Below, piece by piece: positions 26,093-32,836 of a DNA stretch of 64,000 bases. The stretch comes from JBKCUI01 sp052161605 (GTDB lineage: Bacteria; Planctomycetota; Planctomycetia; Pirellulales; Pirellulaceae). Below the pieces are notes generated by a model. The model did not search any database and was not told the origin of the DNA. It was given only the letters and a program-made list of their open reading frames with translations. Position 1 is the stretch's first letter. Each line of letters starts with the position of its first letter. Location of the stretch: the NCBI GenBank assembly GCA_052161605.1, contig CP197409.1; one strand, written 5' to 3'. A program made the translations under genes and the position numbers.

Positions 26093-26827
26093 TTTTCCCT
26101 CCTTCCTCTCCCTCGCTTCGTCTTGTTCGACTAGGTCTTTTCGCAACTCTTCGACCTCATCATGCTTGCCAACCGGCAACATCATGCTCTTCGGGTCTCC
26201 GTGTGCTGTGATCTTTCCCGCCTTGATGAGAGACGATTTCGCAGCGAATAACTGACTTGCCGCAAGTCCGGTCAACGACTCCCACTTTCGACGTGGAACC
26301 TCTAGGTATCGCCCGAGCTGAAAGTTCACGACTGCGTCACCTAGACTCATCTCGCAAGACAGCATCTTGGCTGTTTGGCTTAGAACGATCCCCAACAAGA
26401 CTTGTTCACGAAACTTGTCTTTGGGAGTGATTGTCCCGATCGGCAGCATTATCCAATCGGTATTAGGTTTTGGTTTGAGTCGATACTCGTTTGACTGCTT
26501 GTCCGAATCGACCCGAGTAATCAGCTTGTGTTCACAAAGAGTCTTCCAATGATTGGATACCGTTGTCACCGCGACTTTGGTGATTTCGGAAATACGCTCG
26601 GCACCCGCGAAGTACTTTTCGCCCCCTCGGATAATGAACCGCATGGCCGCTAACGTAACTGCCGCTTGCTTAACTTTCTTGATCTCATCGAGATACAAAG
26701 CCAAGTACGGAAATTCCTTGGATCTATATGGGTCAATTGCACCGGCAAGCCATTCCATAGGCGTACCTTCGAAACGCCTATCCTCCCATTTTGATTGACC
26801 CGATTGCTGACGTTCTGTATGATGCAT
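26015..26827 (-). CDS. Replication-initiator-like protein with two winged-helix segments
   Basis: 270 residues. Two segments read as winged helix-turn-helix units: AERISEITKVAVTTVSNHWK with the wing KLITRVDSDKQ near residues 75-110, and WESLTGLAASQLFAAKSSLI with KAGKITAHGDPK near 188-220. Two tandem winged helices are the architecture of iteron-binding plasmid initiators (RepE, Pi). The gene's own 3' end is made of four iteron-like repeats. The C-terminal 25 residues are therefore low-conservation and repeat-encoded. It could instead be a phage-type replication or regulatory protein; initiator function is inference. Confidence 0.6.
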   Translation of the reverse strand: MHHTERQQSGQSKWEDRRFEGTPMEWLAGAIDPYRSKEFPYLALYLDEIKKVKQAAVTLAAMRFIIRGGEKYFAGAERISEITKVAVTTVSNHWKTLCEHKLITRVDSDKQSNEYRLKPKPNTDWIMLPIGTITPKDKFREQVLLGIVLSQTAKMLSCEMSLGDAVVNFQLGRYLEVPRRKWESLTGLAASQLFAAKSSLIKAGKITAHGDPKSMMLPVGKHDEVEELRKDLVEQDEARERKEGKPPILILECPIPILEYPLSGFCNALS

Positions 26828-26890
26828 TCGTTGTTCTCTGGACGGAATGACGTGCTATTTGGATGTTCGCTTGCGTTTCGCGACCATCAG

Positions 26891-26921
26891 AAAAGGCCAC
26901 CTTTGACCGGGGTGGCCTTTT
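26891..26921 (-). terminator. Terminator after the DUF1580-like gene
   Basis: aaaaggccacc and ggtggcctttt form an 11-bp stem around a short loop, giving T runs on both strands, so it can act in both directions. It lies 13 bp beyond the DUF1580-like gene and separates it from the Rep-like gene. Confidence 0.8.
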
Positions 26922-26933
26922 CCATTTACTGAC

Positions 26934-27242
26934 TTAGATACCCTCGGCTGCTAGAAACGACTCAGCCGAATTCTTAGCCCGTTCCAACTGCTTGGTGGTT
27001 GGCCCTCGTTCCATTGCCGGCGATGGCTCGATATGGTCCTCCATGAAGTCCGCAAGCCACTCCCGAGTGGTGCACGTTTTCCCGCCGAGAAAGACTGTCT
27101 TTAGCGTCCGCAATTGGCCGCTGGTCGTTTTGCCGTGCTTTTTCCACCGGCTGACGGTCTGCTTGCACACCGGAAGCCCGTACATTTCGGCATGTAGTTC
27201 CTGGACTGGCCGATACTCTGATTTTCCTACGCTCTTTATCAT
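26934..27242 (-). CDS. DUF1580-like excisionase-type HTH protein
   Basis: 102 residues. The first 65 residues, with VSRWKKHGKTTSGQLRTLKT then VFLGGKTCTTREWLADFM, match the pattern of DUF1580 proteins (HTH followed by R-x-G-G-x-x-CTSREWL), which are common next to integrases in planctomycetes and resemble AlpA/Xis winged helices. The tail is charged. It is probably the recombination directionality factor or a regulator of the two integrases (inference). It has its own leader with a near-palindrome and its own terminator, so it is a separate transcription unit. Confidence 0.75.
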   Translation of the reverse strand: MIKSVGKSEYRPVQELHAEMYGLPVCKQTVSRWKKHGKTTSGQLRTLKTVFLGGKTCTTREWLADFMEDHIEPSPAMERGPTTKQLERAKNSAESFLAAEGI

Positions 27243-27297
27243 GCTCGTTTCCTCTCTCTTGCTTTAATAGACGACGATACCGACTCGTTCGCACACC

Positions 27298-27313
27298 TTC
27301 GCAATATGGCGAA
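27298..27313. promoter_or_regulatory. Near-palindrome upstream of the DUF1580-like gene
   Basis: ttcgc-aatatg-gcgaa: a 5-bp inverted repeat with a 6-bp centre, 56 bp upstream of the start codon on the minus strand and just below the sigma-gene terminator. A plausible operator, possibly for the gene's own HTH product. Confidence 0.4.
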
Positions 27314-27345
27314 AACGGAAACGGAATTCAAATTGGGCGCAAACA

Positions 27346-27380
27346 TGAAAAAACCCTGGAGTTTTGACATTCCAGGGTTC
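27346..27380 (-). terminator. Terminator after the sigma factor gene
   Basis: On the minus strand aaccctgga (27371-27379) pairs perfectly with tccagggtt (27352-27360) over 9 bp, followed by six T residues. It closes the GNAT-sigma transcription unit and lies between two island palindromes and the DUF1580-like gene. Confidence 0.88.
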
Positions 27381-27388
27381 TAGGTTTG

Positions 27389-27435
27389 GGCGCTTTAGCG
27401 CCTATTTCGATCTCGACCTTAGGCGCTAAAGCGCC
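27389..27435. repeat. Pair of GGCGCT-WW-AGCGCC palindromes at the sigma gene end
   Basis: Perfect copies at 27389-27402 and 27422-27435, 33 bp apart. The second is inside the last codons of the sigma factor gene and encodes its final residues RRFSA. They lie upstream (in transcript order) of the true terminator, so they are not needed as terminators. Confidence 0.9.
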
Positions 27436-27958
27436 TGACCGCTTCCTCCTTTACGGCAAAGTGCACCGCCTCACGATGCCTTTCGATTGCGGTCTGAACC
27501 TGCCGCTTGCCGATCCCGAGTCGCTTCGCAATCTCTGCTTGCGAGCATCCATCGATTGCCAACCGGACCTCCTCGACGGTTCCGACTCGATCGGCAACAC
27601 CGAGTAAGATCTCCGCTGCTTCAAGAGCTTCGGAAGTCCGGTAGTCAACCTCGATCTCTGGAATCTGGTCCTGCATCGTTGGCCGGGATGCCGCTTGCCG
27701 GTTCCGATCCAGACACGTCCTCAAAGCAACCCTTGTCACCCATCGAACGAACTCACCGCCGGTTTCAGCCTTACACTTTGCGAGATGCCGGTAAACCTTG
27801 AACGCCACGTCCTGCCCGAGTTCTTCCGCGTCATCCCAGTTTCTTAACTCCTTGTGGCCGATCGCCCACGCTAGCCGGGTAGCATGTCCCATTAAGCAGT
27901 TGATCGCCGTTACATCGCCCCCTTGGGCTGCTACCAGAGTCTCACTAGCGATAAACAT
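27419..27958 (-). CDS. Sigma-70 family (ECF-like) sigma factor on the island
   Basis: 179 residues with perfect aggagg 7 bases before the ATG. Region 2 is visible as WDDAEELGQDVAFKVYRHLA and FVRWVTRVALRTCLDRNRQ near residues 40-88. Region 4 has the HTH CSQAEIAKRLGIGKRQVQTA near 140-160. There is no large non-conserved region, so it is ECF-sized. It would recruit RNA polymerase to special promoters, perhaps the island's own. Its start overlaps the end of the GNAT-like gene by 14 bp, so the two are co-translated. Confidence 0.8.
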   Translation of the reverse strand: MFIASETLVAAQGGDVTAINCLMGHATRLAWAIGHKELRNWDDAEELGQDVAFKVYRHLAKCKAETGGEFVRWVTRVALRTCLDRNRQAASRPTMQDQIPEIEVDYRTSEALEAAEILLGVADRVGTVEEVRLAIDGCSQAEIAKRLGIGKRQVQTAIERHREAVHFAVKEEAVRRFSA

Positions 27959-28394
27959 GGTTAACCTCCTTTTCGACCGTGTATAGCAACGGCTCCTCTA
28001 GATCGTTCTCGTTGAACGCGATGAAGCCCTGATCTATCGCCATGTCGTAGATAGTCCGATTGTCGGCAAAGAAATCGATGCTTGTCGCACCTGCCCGAAT
28101 CGCTTGATGGAGTGCATACCCCAGTGCAATCGACTCCAGCCGATGCCGCCTGACTTCCGGCAAGCACCACACCGCGATAGCATCGGTATCCCAGATAATC
28201 AGCGCCACCGCGTCATCCCGGAAGCTGCCGACCTCCACATTCGCACCGTCTCCCACATGATTCCGGATCGCATTTATAGCCGCTAGAAGATTGGCCGGTG
28301 GCATTTCATCATATTCGGCGCTTAGCGCCATTATGGCCGCGCAGCCAAGTAGCCCGATCTTGTCGCCCCGTTCTATTTTTTTCCACGTTAGCAT
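27945..28394 (-). CDS. Degenerate GNAT-fold-like protein
   Basis: 149 residues. The part with RRHRLESIALGYALHQAIRA, then ATSIDFFADNRTIYDMAIDQ, then GFIAFNENDLEEP follows the last helix-strand-helix order of GNAT acetyltransferases, including the y-x-x-x-GF motif, but the acetyl-CoA loop (Q/R-x-x-G-x-G/A) is not clear. It may have lost catalysis. Overlap with the sigma gene suggests it could modify or bind the sigma factor, like an anti-sigma or activator; that is speculation. Confidence 0.5.
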   Translation of the reverse strand: MLTWKKIERGDKIGLLGCAAIMALSAEYDEMPPANLLAAINAIRNHVGDGANVEVGSFRDDAVALIIWDTDAIAVWCLPEVRRHRLESIALGYALHQAIRAGATSIDFFADNRTIYDMAIDQGFIAFNENDLEEPLLYTVEKEVNHVYR

Positions 28395-28435
28395 GGTATT
28401 TCCTTGAGTTTTTACGTTAGTTGTTTGAACAAATA

Positions 28436-28517
28436 GGCGCTAAAGCGCCCATTTAGCGCCCGAGTTTCAGGCGCTTTAGCGCCCGTTCGGAGACTGACTT
28501 TCAGGCGCTTTAGCGCC
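28436..28517. repeat. Array of three palindromes with exact 34-bp period
   Basis: Perfect copies of GGCGCT-WW-AGCGCC at 28436, 28470 and 28504, so both steps are exactly 34 bp, close to three helix turns; an extra half site AGCGCC is at 28455. The unit ttcaggcgctttagcgccc is partly conserved outside the palindrome. The array fills the gap directly behind the two recombinase genes. Confidence 0.92.
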
Positions 28518-28539
28518 CAAATGATCCGCATTGATGCGG

Positions 28540-29781
28540 TTACTTGCCCATAGATCGCAGTACCGCTTTTCGGAGAGTCTCGGCATCGACTTCATTGACC
28601 AATGCCCTCAGTAGGTCATCGTTATCAGTGATCGATGCCGCTGGAGTCTGCGTTGCCGATGCCGGCTCGACCGTCTTGGGCTCCTCTTTGGGTTCCGGCT
28701 TCTTGCCTGATCCAATGGCGGGTAGAGTATCTGATGCCTCTTTCGCTTCGCCCGAGTCGAGACACGTATAGATCCCGATAGTCAATTCCGGCTTGCTGTG
28801 CCGCATTAGCCGTTGGGCTAACGACACGTGCACGCCGGCCCGGGCTAGCATGGTCCCAAAACTGTACCTCAGCGCGTGAATATCGATCTGCCTACCCTCG
28901 CTATCCACCCGGGGGATTCCGGCAACTTCGATATCGCGGTAAAACCGCTTGACCCCCTTGGCGGGAATTAGGAATAGCTGGTCATCCGGACCTAGCTTGT
29001 TTTCTTCGATCCATTGCTTTAAGTCTCTTGCCAGTTCACCGGGCACCGGCAACACGTCGCTATTCCCGTTCTTGGTGTATCGACTGTCGAGAGTCATCTT
29101 CTCATCTTCTAACGCGAGCCTGCCAACCTTGAGGTTACCGAGTTCGCCCCACCTGACCCCCGTAAGTGCCAACGTCCGATAGACCAAAGCCCACTTTTCC
29201 CCGTCACGCCTGAGCCTGTCCGTAGTACGCTTAGCATTGCGGTACTTAGTTGCTGTCTCTGCGAGCTGGCCCACGTTCTCGAGAGTGATCGGATTGGCTT
29301 GCCAGTAATCGGTATGCCGGCTTCCTATCATTCGACTCTTACAATACTCCGCCAACGGCCTGACCTTTGCCACATAGATGAGCTTTTCGAGTTCATCGGC
29401 TGTCATCGCGCGACGTAGCTTTCGCCTGTCACTTTTGAACTTCTTGGGTCTCGGTGCATTCTCAACGGGGTTCTTTTTGATGAACTTCATCGCCTGAGCC
29501 CACCGGAAAAACCCTGAGCAATAGACCCATTGCAGCTTGCGTCCGTTGGCCGATACCTTTGGCCGATCCTTGCCTACTTCATTCGCTCCAAAGTCAACGA
29601 ACCACTGGATTACATCCTTTTCTTTCACCTCGTTGAATCGAGTGACCTCAAGTTCCCGTATCAGCCTTTTGATGCGGTAACGCATGTCGTTCACCGTGCT
29701 TGGCTTGAGTCCTTCGGCCACCTTGAACGCGATATAATCCTCGACCGCCAAATCCAATTCCGTCATTGTTCCGATACTCAT
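28540..29781 (-). CDS. Tyrosine recombinase (second of the tandem pair)
   Basis: 413 residues. An N-terminal SAM-like core-binding domain (VEDYIAFKVAEGLKPSTVND and on) is followed by a catalytic domain with all six active residues visible: R in TGVRWGEL, K in RYTKNGNSD, H and R in DIHALRYSF, H in RLMRHSKPEL and the nucleophile in IGIYT. The C-terminal about 60 residues are a low-complexity tail rich in P, E, K and A. It starts at an ATGA overlap with the first recombinase, so both are made from one mRNA. The pair likely integrates and excises the island, perhaps as a heteromer. Confidence 0.92.
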   Translation of the reverse strand: MSIGTMTELDLAVEDYIAFKVAEGLKPSTVNDMRYRIKRLIRELEVTRFNEVKEKDVIQWFVDFGANEVGKDRPKVSANGRKLQWVYCSGFFRWAQAMKFIKKNPVENAPRPKKFKSDRRKLRRAMTADELEKLIYVAKVRPLAEYCKSRMIGSRHTDYWQANPITLENVGQLAETATKYRNAKRTTDRLRRDGEKWALVYRTLALTGVRWGELGNLKVGRLALEDEKMTLDSRYTKNGNSDVLPVPGELARDLKQWIEENKLGPDDQLFLIPAKGVKRFYRDIEVAGIPRVDSEGRQIDIHALRYSFGTMLARAGVHVSLAQRLMRHSKPELTIGIYTCLDSGEAKEASDTLPAIGSGKKPEPKEEPKTVEPASATQTPAASITDNDDLLRALVNEVDAETLRKAVLRSMGK

Positions 29782-31001
29782 TTTGCTAGTCTCCTCAATG
29801 CTTCGATCGCTGATTCCTTATCTCTTTGTGCATAGATCTGGGTAGTATCTAGCTCTGAATGGCCTAGCAAAACGCTGGCCGCCTCGATGCCCAATTCCTT
29901 CCGGATCTTGGTAGCGAAAGTGTGCCTGAGCTGGTTCGGGCTCCACGTATGGTCCTTCCGCCACTGGGCGATATCCGCCTTTTTCCGCATCCCTTTGGGA
30001 ACCGGCCATACCCTTTCGCATGCCCTAGATATCGCTCTCCCGTAGCTGCCCGTCGTGTAGCTTTCGCCTGGGATACGCTTCGGCCTAGACCGCTTGTTCG
30101 TCCCTGGCTTGTTGCCACACGATAGAGGAGTTACCCGCTTGAGAGTCCTATCCTGTAGCACCTCCTTGTTCGCGTCCTTAGGGGAAAAGCAATACGCATC
30201 GGCTGGCCTGAGTAGATACCGCGATAAGATCGCCTGAGCCTTTGCCGGGACATAGATAGTCCGCTGCTTACCGCGCCATGCGTTCTTATGATGATGGAGA
30301 TGGATCTCCCACACGTCCGGATTCGATCGATCGACCATTCCCGGCTGGATCGCGCAGACTTCCCCCGGCCGGCATCCGGTCTCCAACTGGAAACGGACCA
30401 TATCCGCAACGACTCGCGATAGCTCGGGGAGTGTTTTCTCTACCGTCTCCATCGGGACCGGCTTAATCTCCTCAGTCTCTCTTAGACTGGTCCGATCCTT
30501 TTTTAGCCCCGGCACCATGCCGACCGCATCCGCCACCGCTGCGGGGAGCTTTCCCTCCGTCACGGCCCATTTCAGCATTCGAACAATGCGTTCACAGAGT
30601 CGATTGACGTAGGTTCTCGACCTGTCACCCTCGCTTGCAATTACGTCCCGAACGGCTTTGTACTGCAATGGCCCGAACTGAACCGCCGGTGTCGGCCCAT
30701 ACAGTCGCTTCAATACAGACAATGCCGGCTTGACCCGGTGATATTCGCTTCTTGGTCCCGTCCCGTAGTAGCCCTTCGCGAATTTCACATAGTCCGCGAT
30801 TAGTTCGACTACTGTATACTGCGGAACCGGGACACCAAAGGATTTAGAGTTATCCTGAGCCCCCCATTCTGCGATTAGGCGGGCATACTCCCGCTTGGAA
30901 CTGGGAGAACCATACTCCCCTAGAAGATAGTCCTTACCATTGATAGTCACGCGAGCTTGGCCGCTCGAATGCTTCCGGTAGGACGGTACTCTTGCTCTCA
31001 T
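29778..31001 (-). CDS. Tyrosine recombinase (tRNA-proximal)
   Basis: 407 residues. N-terminal arm-binding-like part (ARVTINGKDYLLGEYGSPSS), core-binding domain, then a catalytic domain with R in TGCRPGEVCAI, K in HHHKNAWRGKQ, R in SPNQLRHTFAT, H in VLLGHSELDTT and Tyr in QIYAQRD. The usual His of the HxxR motif is Asn here, a change I believe occurs in other planctomycete integrases. It starts 120 bp from the attR repeat, the standard place for the integrase of a tRNA-targeting element. Confidence 0.92.
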   Translation of the reverse strand: MRARVPSYRKHSSGQARVTINGKDYLLGEYGSPSSKREYARLIAEWGAQDNSKSFGVPVPQYTVVELIADYVKFAKGYYGTGPRSEYHRVKPALSVLKRLYGPTPAVQFGPLQYKAVRDVIASEGDRSRTYVNRLCERIVRMLKWAVTEGKLPAAVADAVGMVPGLKKDRTSLRETEEIKPVPMETVEKTLPELSRVVADMVRFQLETGCRPGEVCAIQPGMVDRSNPDVWEIHLHHHKNAWRGKQRTIYVPAKAQAILSRYLLRPADAYCFSPKDANKEVLQDRTLKRVTPLSCGNKPGTNKRSRPKRIPGESYTTGSYGRAISRACERVWPVPKGMRKKADIAQWRKDHTWSPNQLRHTFATKIRKELGIEAASVLLGHSELDTTQIYAQRDKESAIEALRRLAK

Positions 31002-31006
31002 TCTCC

Positions 31007-31055
31007 TAAACCTCCCTTAGAGTGAATCCGGGAACTTTCCCGATTCGGAGGTTTA
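31007..31055. promoter_or_regulatory. Nested inverted repeat at the integrase start
   Basis: taaacctcc (31007-31015) pairs with ggaggttta (31047-31055); inside them CGGGAA-CT-TTCCCG (31029-31042) is a perfect palindrome. On the minus strand the downstream arm contains GGAGG just before the integrase ATG, so the outer stem could hide the Shine-Dalgarno. The inner part repeats at the other end of the island and may be an arm-type recombinase site. Confidence 0.6.
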
Positions 31056-31122
31056 GATTTTTTGAATCCCGTTTTCAAATCAACCGCGTGTTTACCGCAA
31101 TTTTTCAAGGGATTCTTGAGAA

Positions 31123-31164
31123 TAGCGATGAGTGGACTCGAACCACCGACACACGGCTTATGAA
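31123..31164 (-). repeat. attR, 42-bp direct repeat within tRNA-Met
   Basis: Identical to 18467-18508. It runs from the discriminator base of the tRNA to the 5' edge of the anticodon loop, so crossover can lie anywhere in that part. The 3' portion of the working tRNA gene is thus island-supplied after integration. Confidence 0.95.
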
Positions 31165-31196
31165 GCCGTTGCTCTAACCGACTGAGCTACATCGCC
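31123..31196 (-). tRNA. tRNA-Met (CAU anticodon)
   Basis: 74 nt, all four arms pair: acceptor GGCGATG with CATCGCT (last pair G-U), D arm GCTC/GAGC, anticodon stem ACGGC/GCCGT around TTCATAA, T arm GGTGG/CCACT around TTCGAGT. CCA is not encoded. The CAU anticodon could also be tRNA-Ile with lysidine, or the elongator rather than initiator Met; G1-U72 and the D loop do not suggest initiator. It hosts the island. Confidence 0.92.
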
Positions 31197-31514
31197 ATAA
31201 TTTTTGGGGCCACCCAAACCCTAACATCGCCTTTTTTGCCGAGCGAGGTTGAGGTGAGCTACCCATCCTGTCCGGGATTTTACACGCTACCGCTCCCCTG
31301 AAAAGCCGAACTGCAAAAATCTTGACTTCCAACCAATCCTTTTTGGCTATTCGGCACATTTACTCGGGATGCCAGTTTGTTCCCCCTAAGTAAAGAGGCT
31401 CAAAAATTCCCGACTGGCTCTTGCAACGACGTGCGAGAATTTGGTAACCACCCGTGTATAGACCGCTTCCTAAGCCACCTAGCTTACCTCATTTAGCTCC
31501 GGATTCAGATATTT
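31197..31514. other. Intergenic, tRNA promoter side
   Basis: 318 bp between the tRNA 5' end and a plus-strand gene. It must contain the tRNA promoter (minus) and that of the next gene (plus). No hairpin, repeat or small gene with a ribosome binding site is evident. Confidence 0.5.
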
Positions 31515-32789
31515 ATGGGAACATCCTTTGGCTCCGATTTTTGTTCCTTTCAAAAACGCCAATGGCGTCAACTCGCAACCGCATTCGGGTTTCTCGTTAC
31601 ACTCATTGCTATGGCACTTCTCAGGCAGGTCATCGCTTGCCCCCTTTGCGAATCCATCGGCAGTACCTTTTCCGATGATTTACAGGCCCCTGCCCTTGGC
31701 GTTATCGTTCGCGTTACGGATTGCGAGACTCGTGACGACGGTGCAGGATTTGATCTGATGGTAGATCATGTCGCAACAATCGGTCGCAAAGAATCGTTGC
31801 CAAAATTCCAAGGGGTTTTCTCGTTTACCGAGATTGCACCGGGAGAAAAACTGCTGCTGATCGGAACTCCCGATGTGGCCGCACTTTCAACCGATAATGC
31901 AGACAAAGATGATGCTGACAAAATCATATGGCTTTGGAACACCCCCACGGAACTTTCCGATCCCCTGGCGACCTACATTGAAAACCTACCCCTAGGTGAT
32001 CAATCGGATTCCGACCGGCTCGAATACTTTTACCGACACCTTTTTTCATCTGACAACCAAGTTTCGGATGATGCCTACAGCGAATGTGCTCGCATCTCAC
32101 TAGATGTTATTCGGGATCGAAATTTTCGCAGGAATTTCGACAAAGCCCACTTAATTGCCACTCTCAAGCGAAACGATTTTCAATCGCGATACAAGAGCTT
32201 TCTTTGGATGGTCCTCGCCGAGCTAGGGTTGCCGAGCGACGCTGGATTGTTCGATGAACTGGCTCTACCGATCATCATCGAAGAGCTAAAGCAGACGGAC
32301 AAAGAAACGATCTCTTCTATCACGCTGGCCAACTATCCATGGCTGGCCGCTTCGATGGCTTGTTACGTTCGATTGGGCGGTGAAACCGCGTTCCAAGTCT
32401 TGGAGGAAAAGCTTTTTCGCAACCAGGAATGCCCTGTCAGTCTCAAGTCCGCAGCCATCAGTGCTATTCGCGTTTTCGGCAACGACCTGGATCCGACCCA
32501 AATGACGCGAGCAGCAAAGGCTTTGTCGCTCGTTCTCGATGACCCCTTGGCAGCCGATTTGGTCATCCCCGATCTAGCACGTTGGGAATATTGGGACTCC
32601 CTCGAATCACTATCGACCTTGTTTCATTCCCCCCAATCTGCCGAGGGACTCGCTCGGTACCTTATCATCAACTACATGAGACACTGCCCTCTCCCGCAAG
32701 CCGCGATTGAAATCGAGAGAATGAAACAATCCGACCCTAAGTCCTATCGTCGGGCTGTGGCCATGGTGCCGAGAGTCGAACGGCGATGA
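31515..32789 (+). CDS. Hypothetical secreted protein
   Basis: 424 residues. A hydrophobic segment (FGFLVTLIAMALLRQVIA, about residues 25-42) ends just before CPLCESIGSTF, so it is an N-terminal anchor or signal peptide with a CxxC close behind. The CPLC-ESI-x-x-T-x-x-DD start of the mature part occurs in planctomycete secreted proteins. The rest is helical, possibly HEAT-like (LKSAAISAIRVFGNDLDPTQ), and no enzyme motif is seen. Function unknown. Confidence 0.7.
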   Translation: MGTSFGSDFCSFQKRQWRQLATAFGFLVTLIAMALLRQVIACPLCESIGSTFSDDLQAPALGVIVRVTDCETRDDGAGFDLMVDHVATIGRKESLPKFQGVFSFTEIAPGEKLLLIGTPDVAALSTDNADKDDADKIIWLWNTPTELSDPLATYIENLPLGDQSDSDRLEYFYRHLFSSDNQVSDDAYSECARISLDVIRDRNFRRNFDKAHLIATLKRNDFQSRYKSFLWMVLAELGLPSDAGLFDELALPIIIEELKQTDKETISSITLANYPWLAASMACYVRLGGETAFQVLEEKLFRNQECPVSLKSAAISAIRVFGNDLDPTQMTRAAKALSLVLDDPLAADLVIPDLARWEYWDSLESLSTLFHSPQSAEGLARYLIINYMRHCPLPQAAIEIERMKQSDPKSYRRAVAMVPRVERR

Positions 32790-32836
32790 ATGGAACGGCG
32801 GTGAATGGAACCTTGAAGAAATGCAGGTTCCGTGGT

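Larger units (their letters stand above)
18467..31164. mobile_element. Integrative element in tRNA-Met(CAU), 12.7 kb
   Basis: Bounded by perfect 42-bp direct repeats (18467-18508 and 31123-31164) that equal the 3' part of a tRNA-Met gene, with two tandem tyrosine recombinases next to the intact tRNA. Cargo, read from the integrase end, is: GNAT-like plus sigma factor, DUF1580-like HTH, Rep-like protein with iterons, small gene plus LYRE motif protein, three unknown genes including a KGKFxPGN phage-type protein, a divergent 299-residue protein, a 947-residue tape-measure-like protein and a 68-residue HTH protein. There are no capsid, portal, large terminase, relaxase or conjugation genes. Nearly all genes point away from the tRNA. 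It may be a satellite-like or plasmid-like integrative element; the class is not one I can name. Confidence 0.93.

Noticed and set aside
28436..28517. A CRISPR array made of the 34-bp periodic palindromes
   Set aside because: Only three repeats, spacers of about 20 bp, repeats spread to other gaps of the island and no cas gene in the window.
28436..28517. Integron attC sites
   Set aside because: No GTTRRRY/RYYYAAC core and no IntI-specific insert seen in the recombinases; arms are too short.
18467..31164. A complete prophage
   Set aside because: No capsid, portal, large terminase, protease, tail sheath or lysis gene could be seen; only isolated phage-type motifs.
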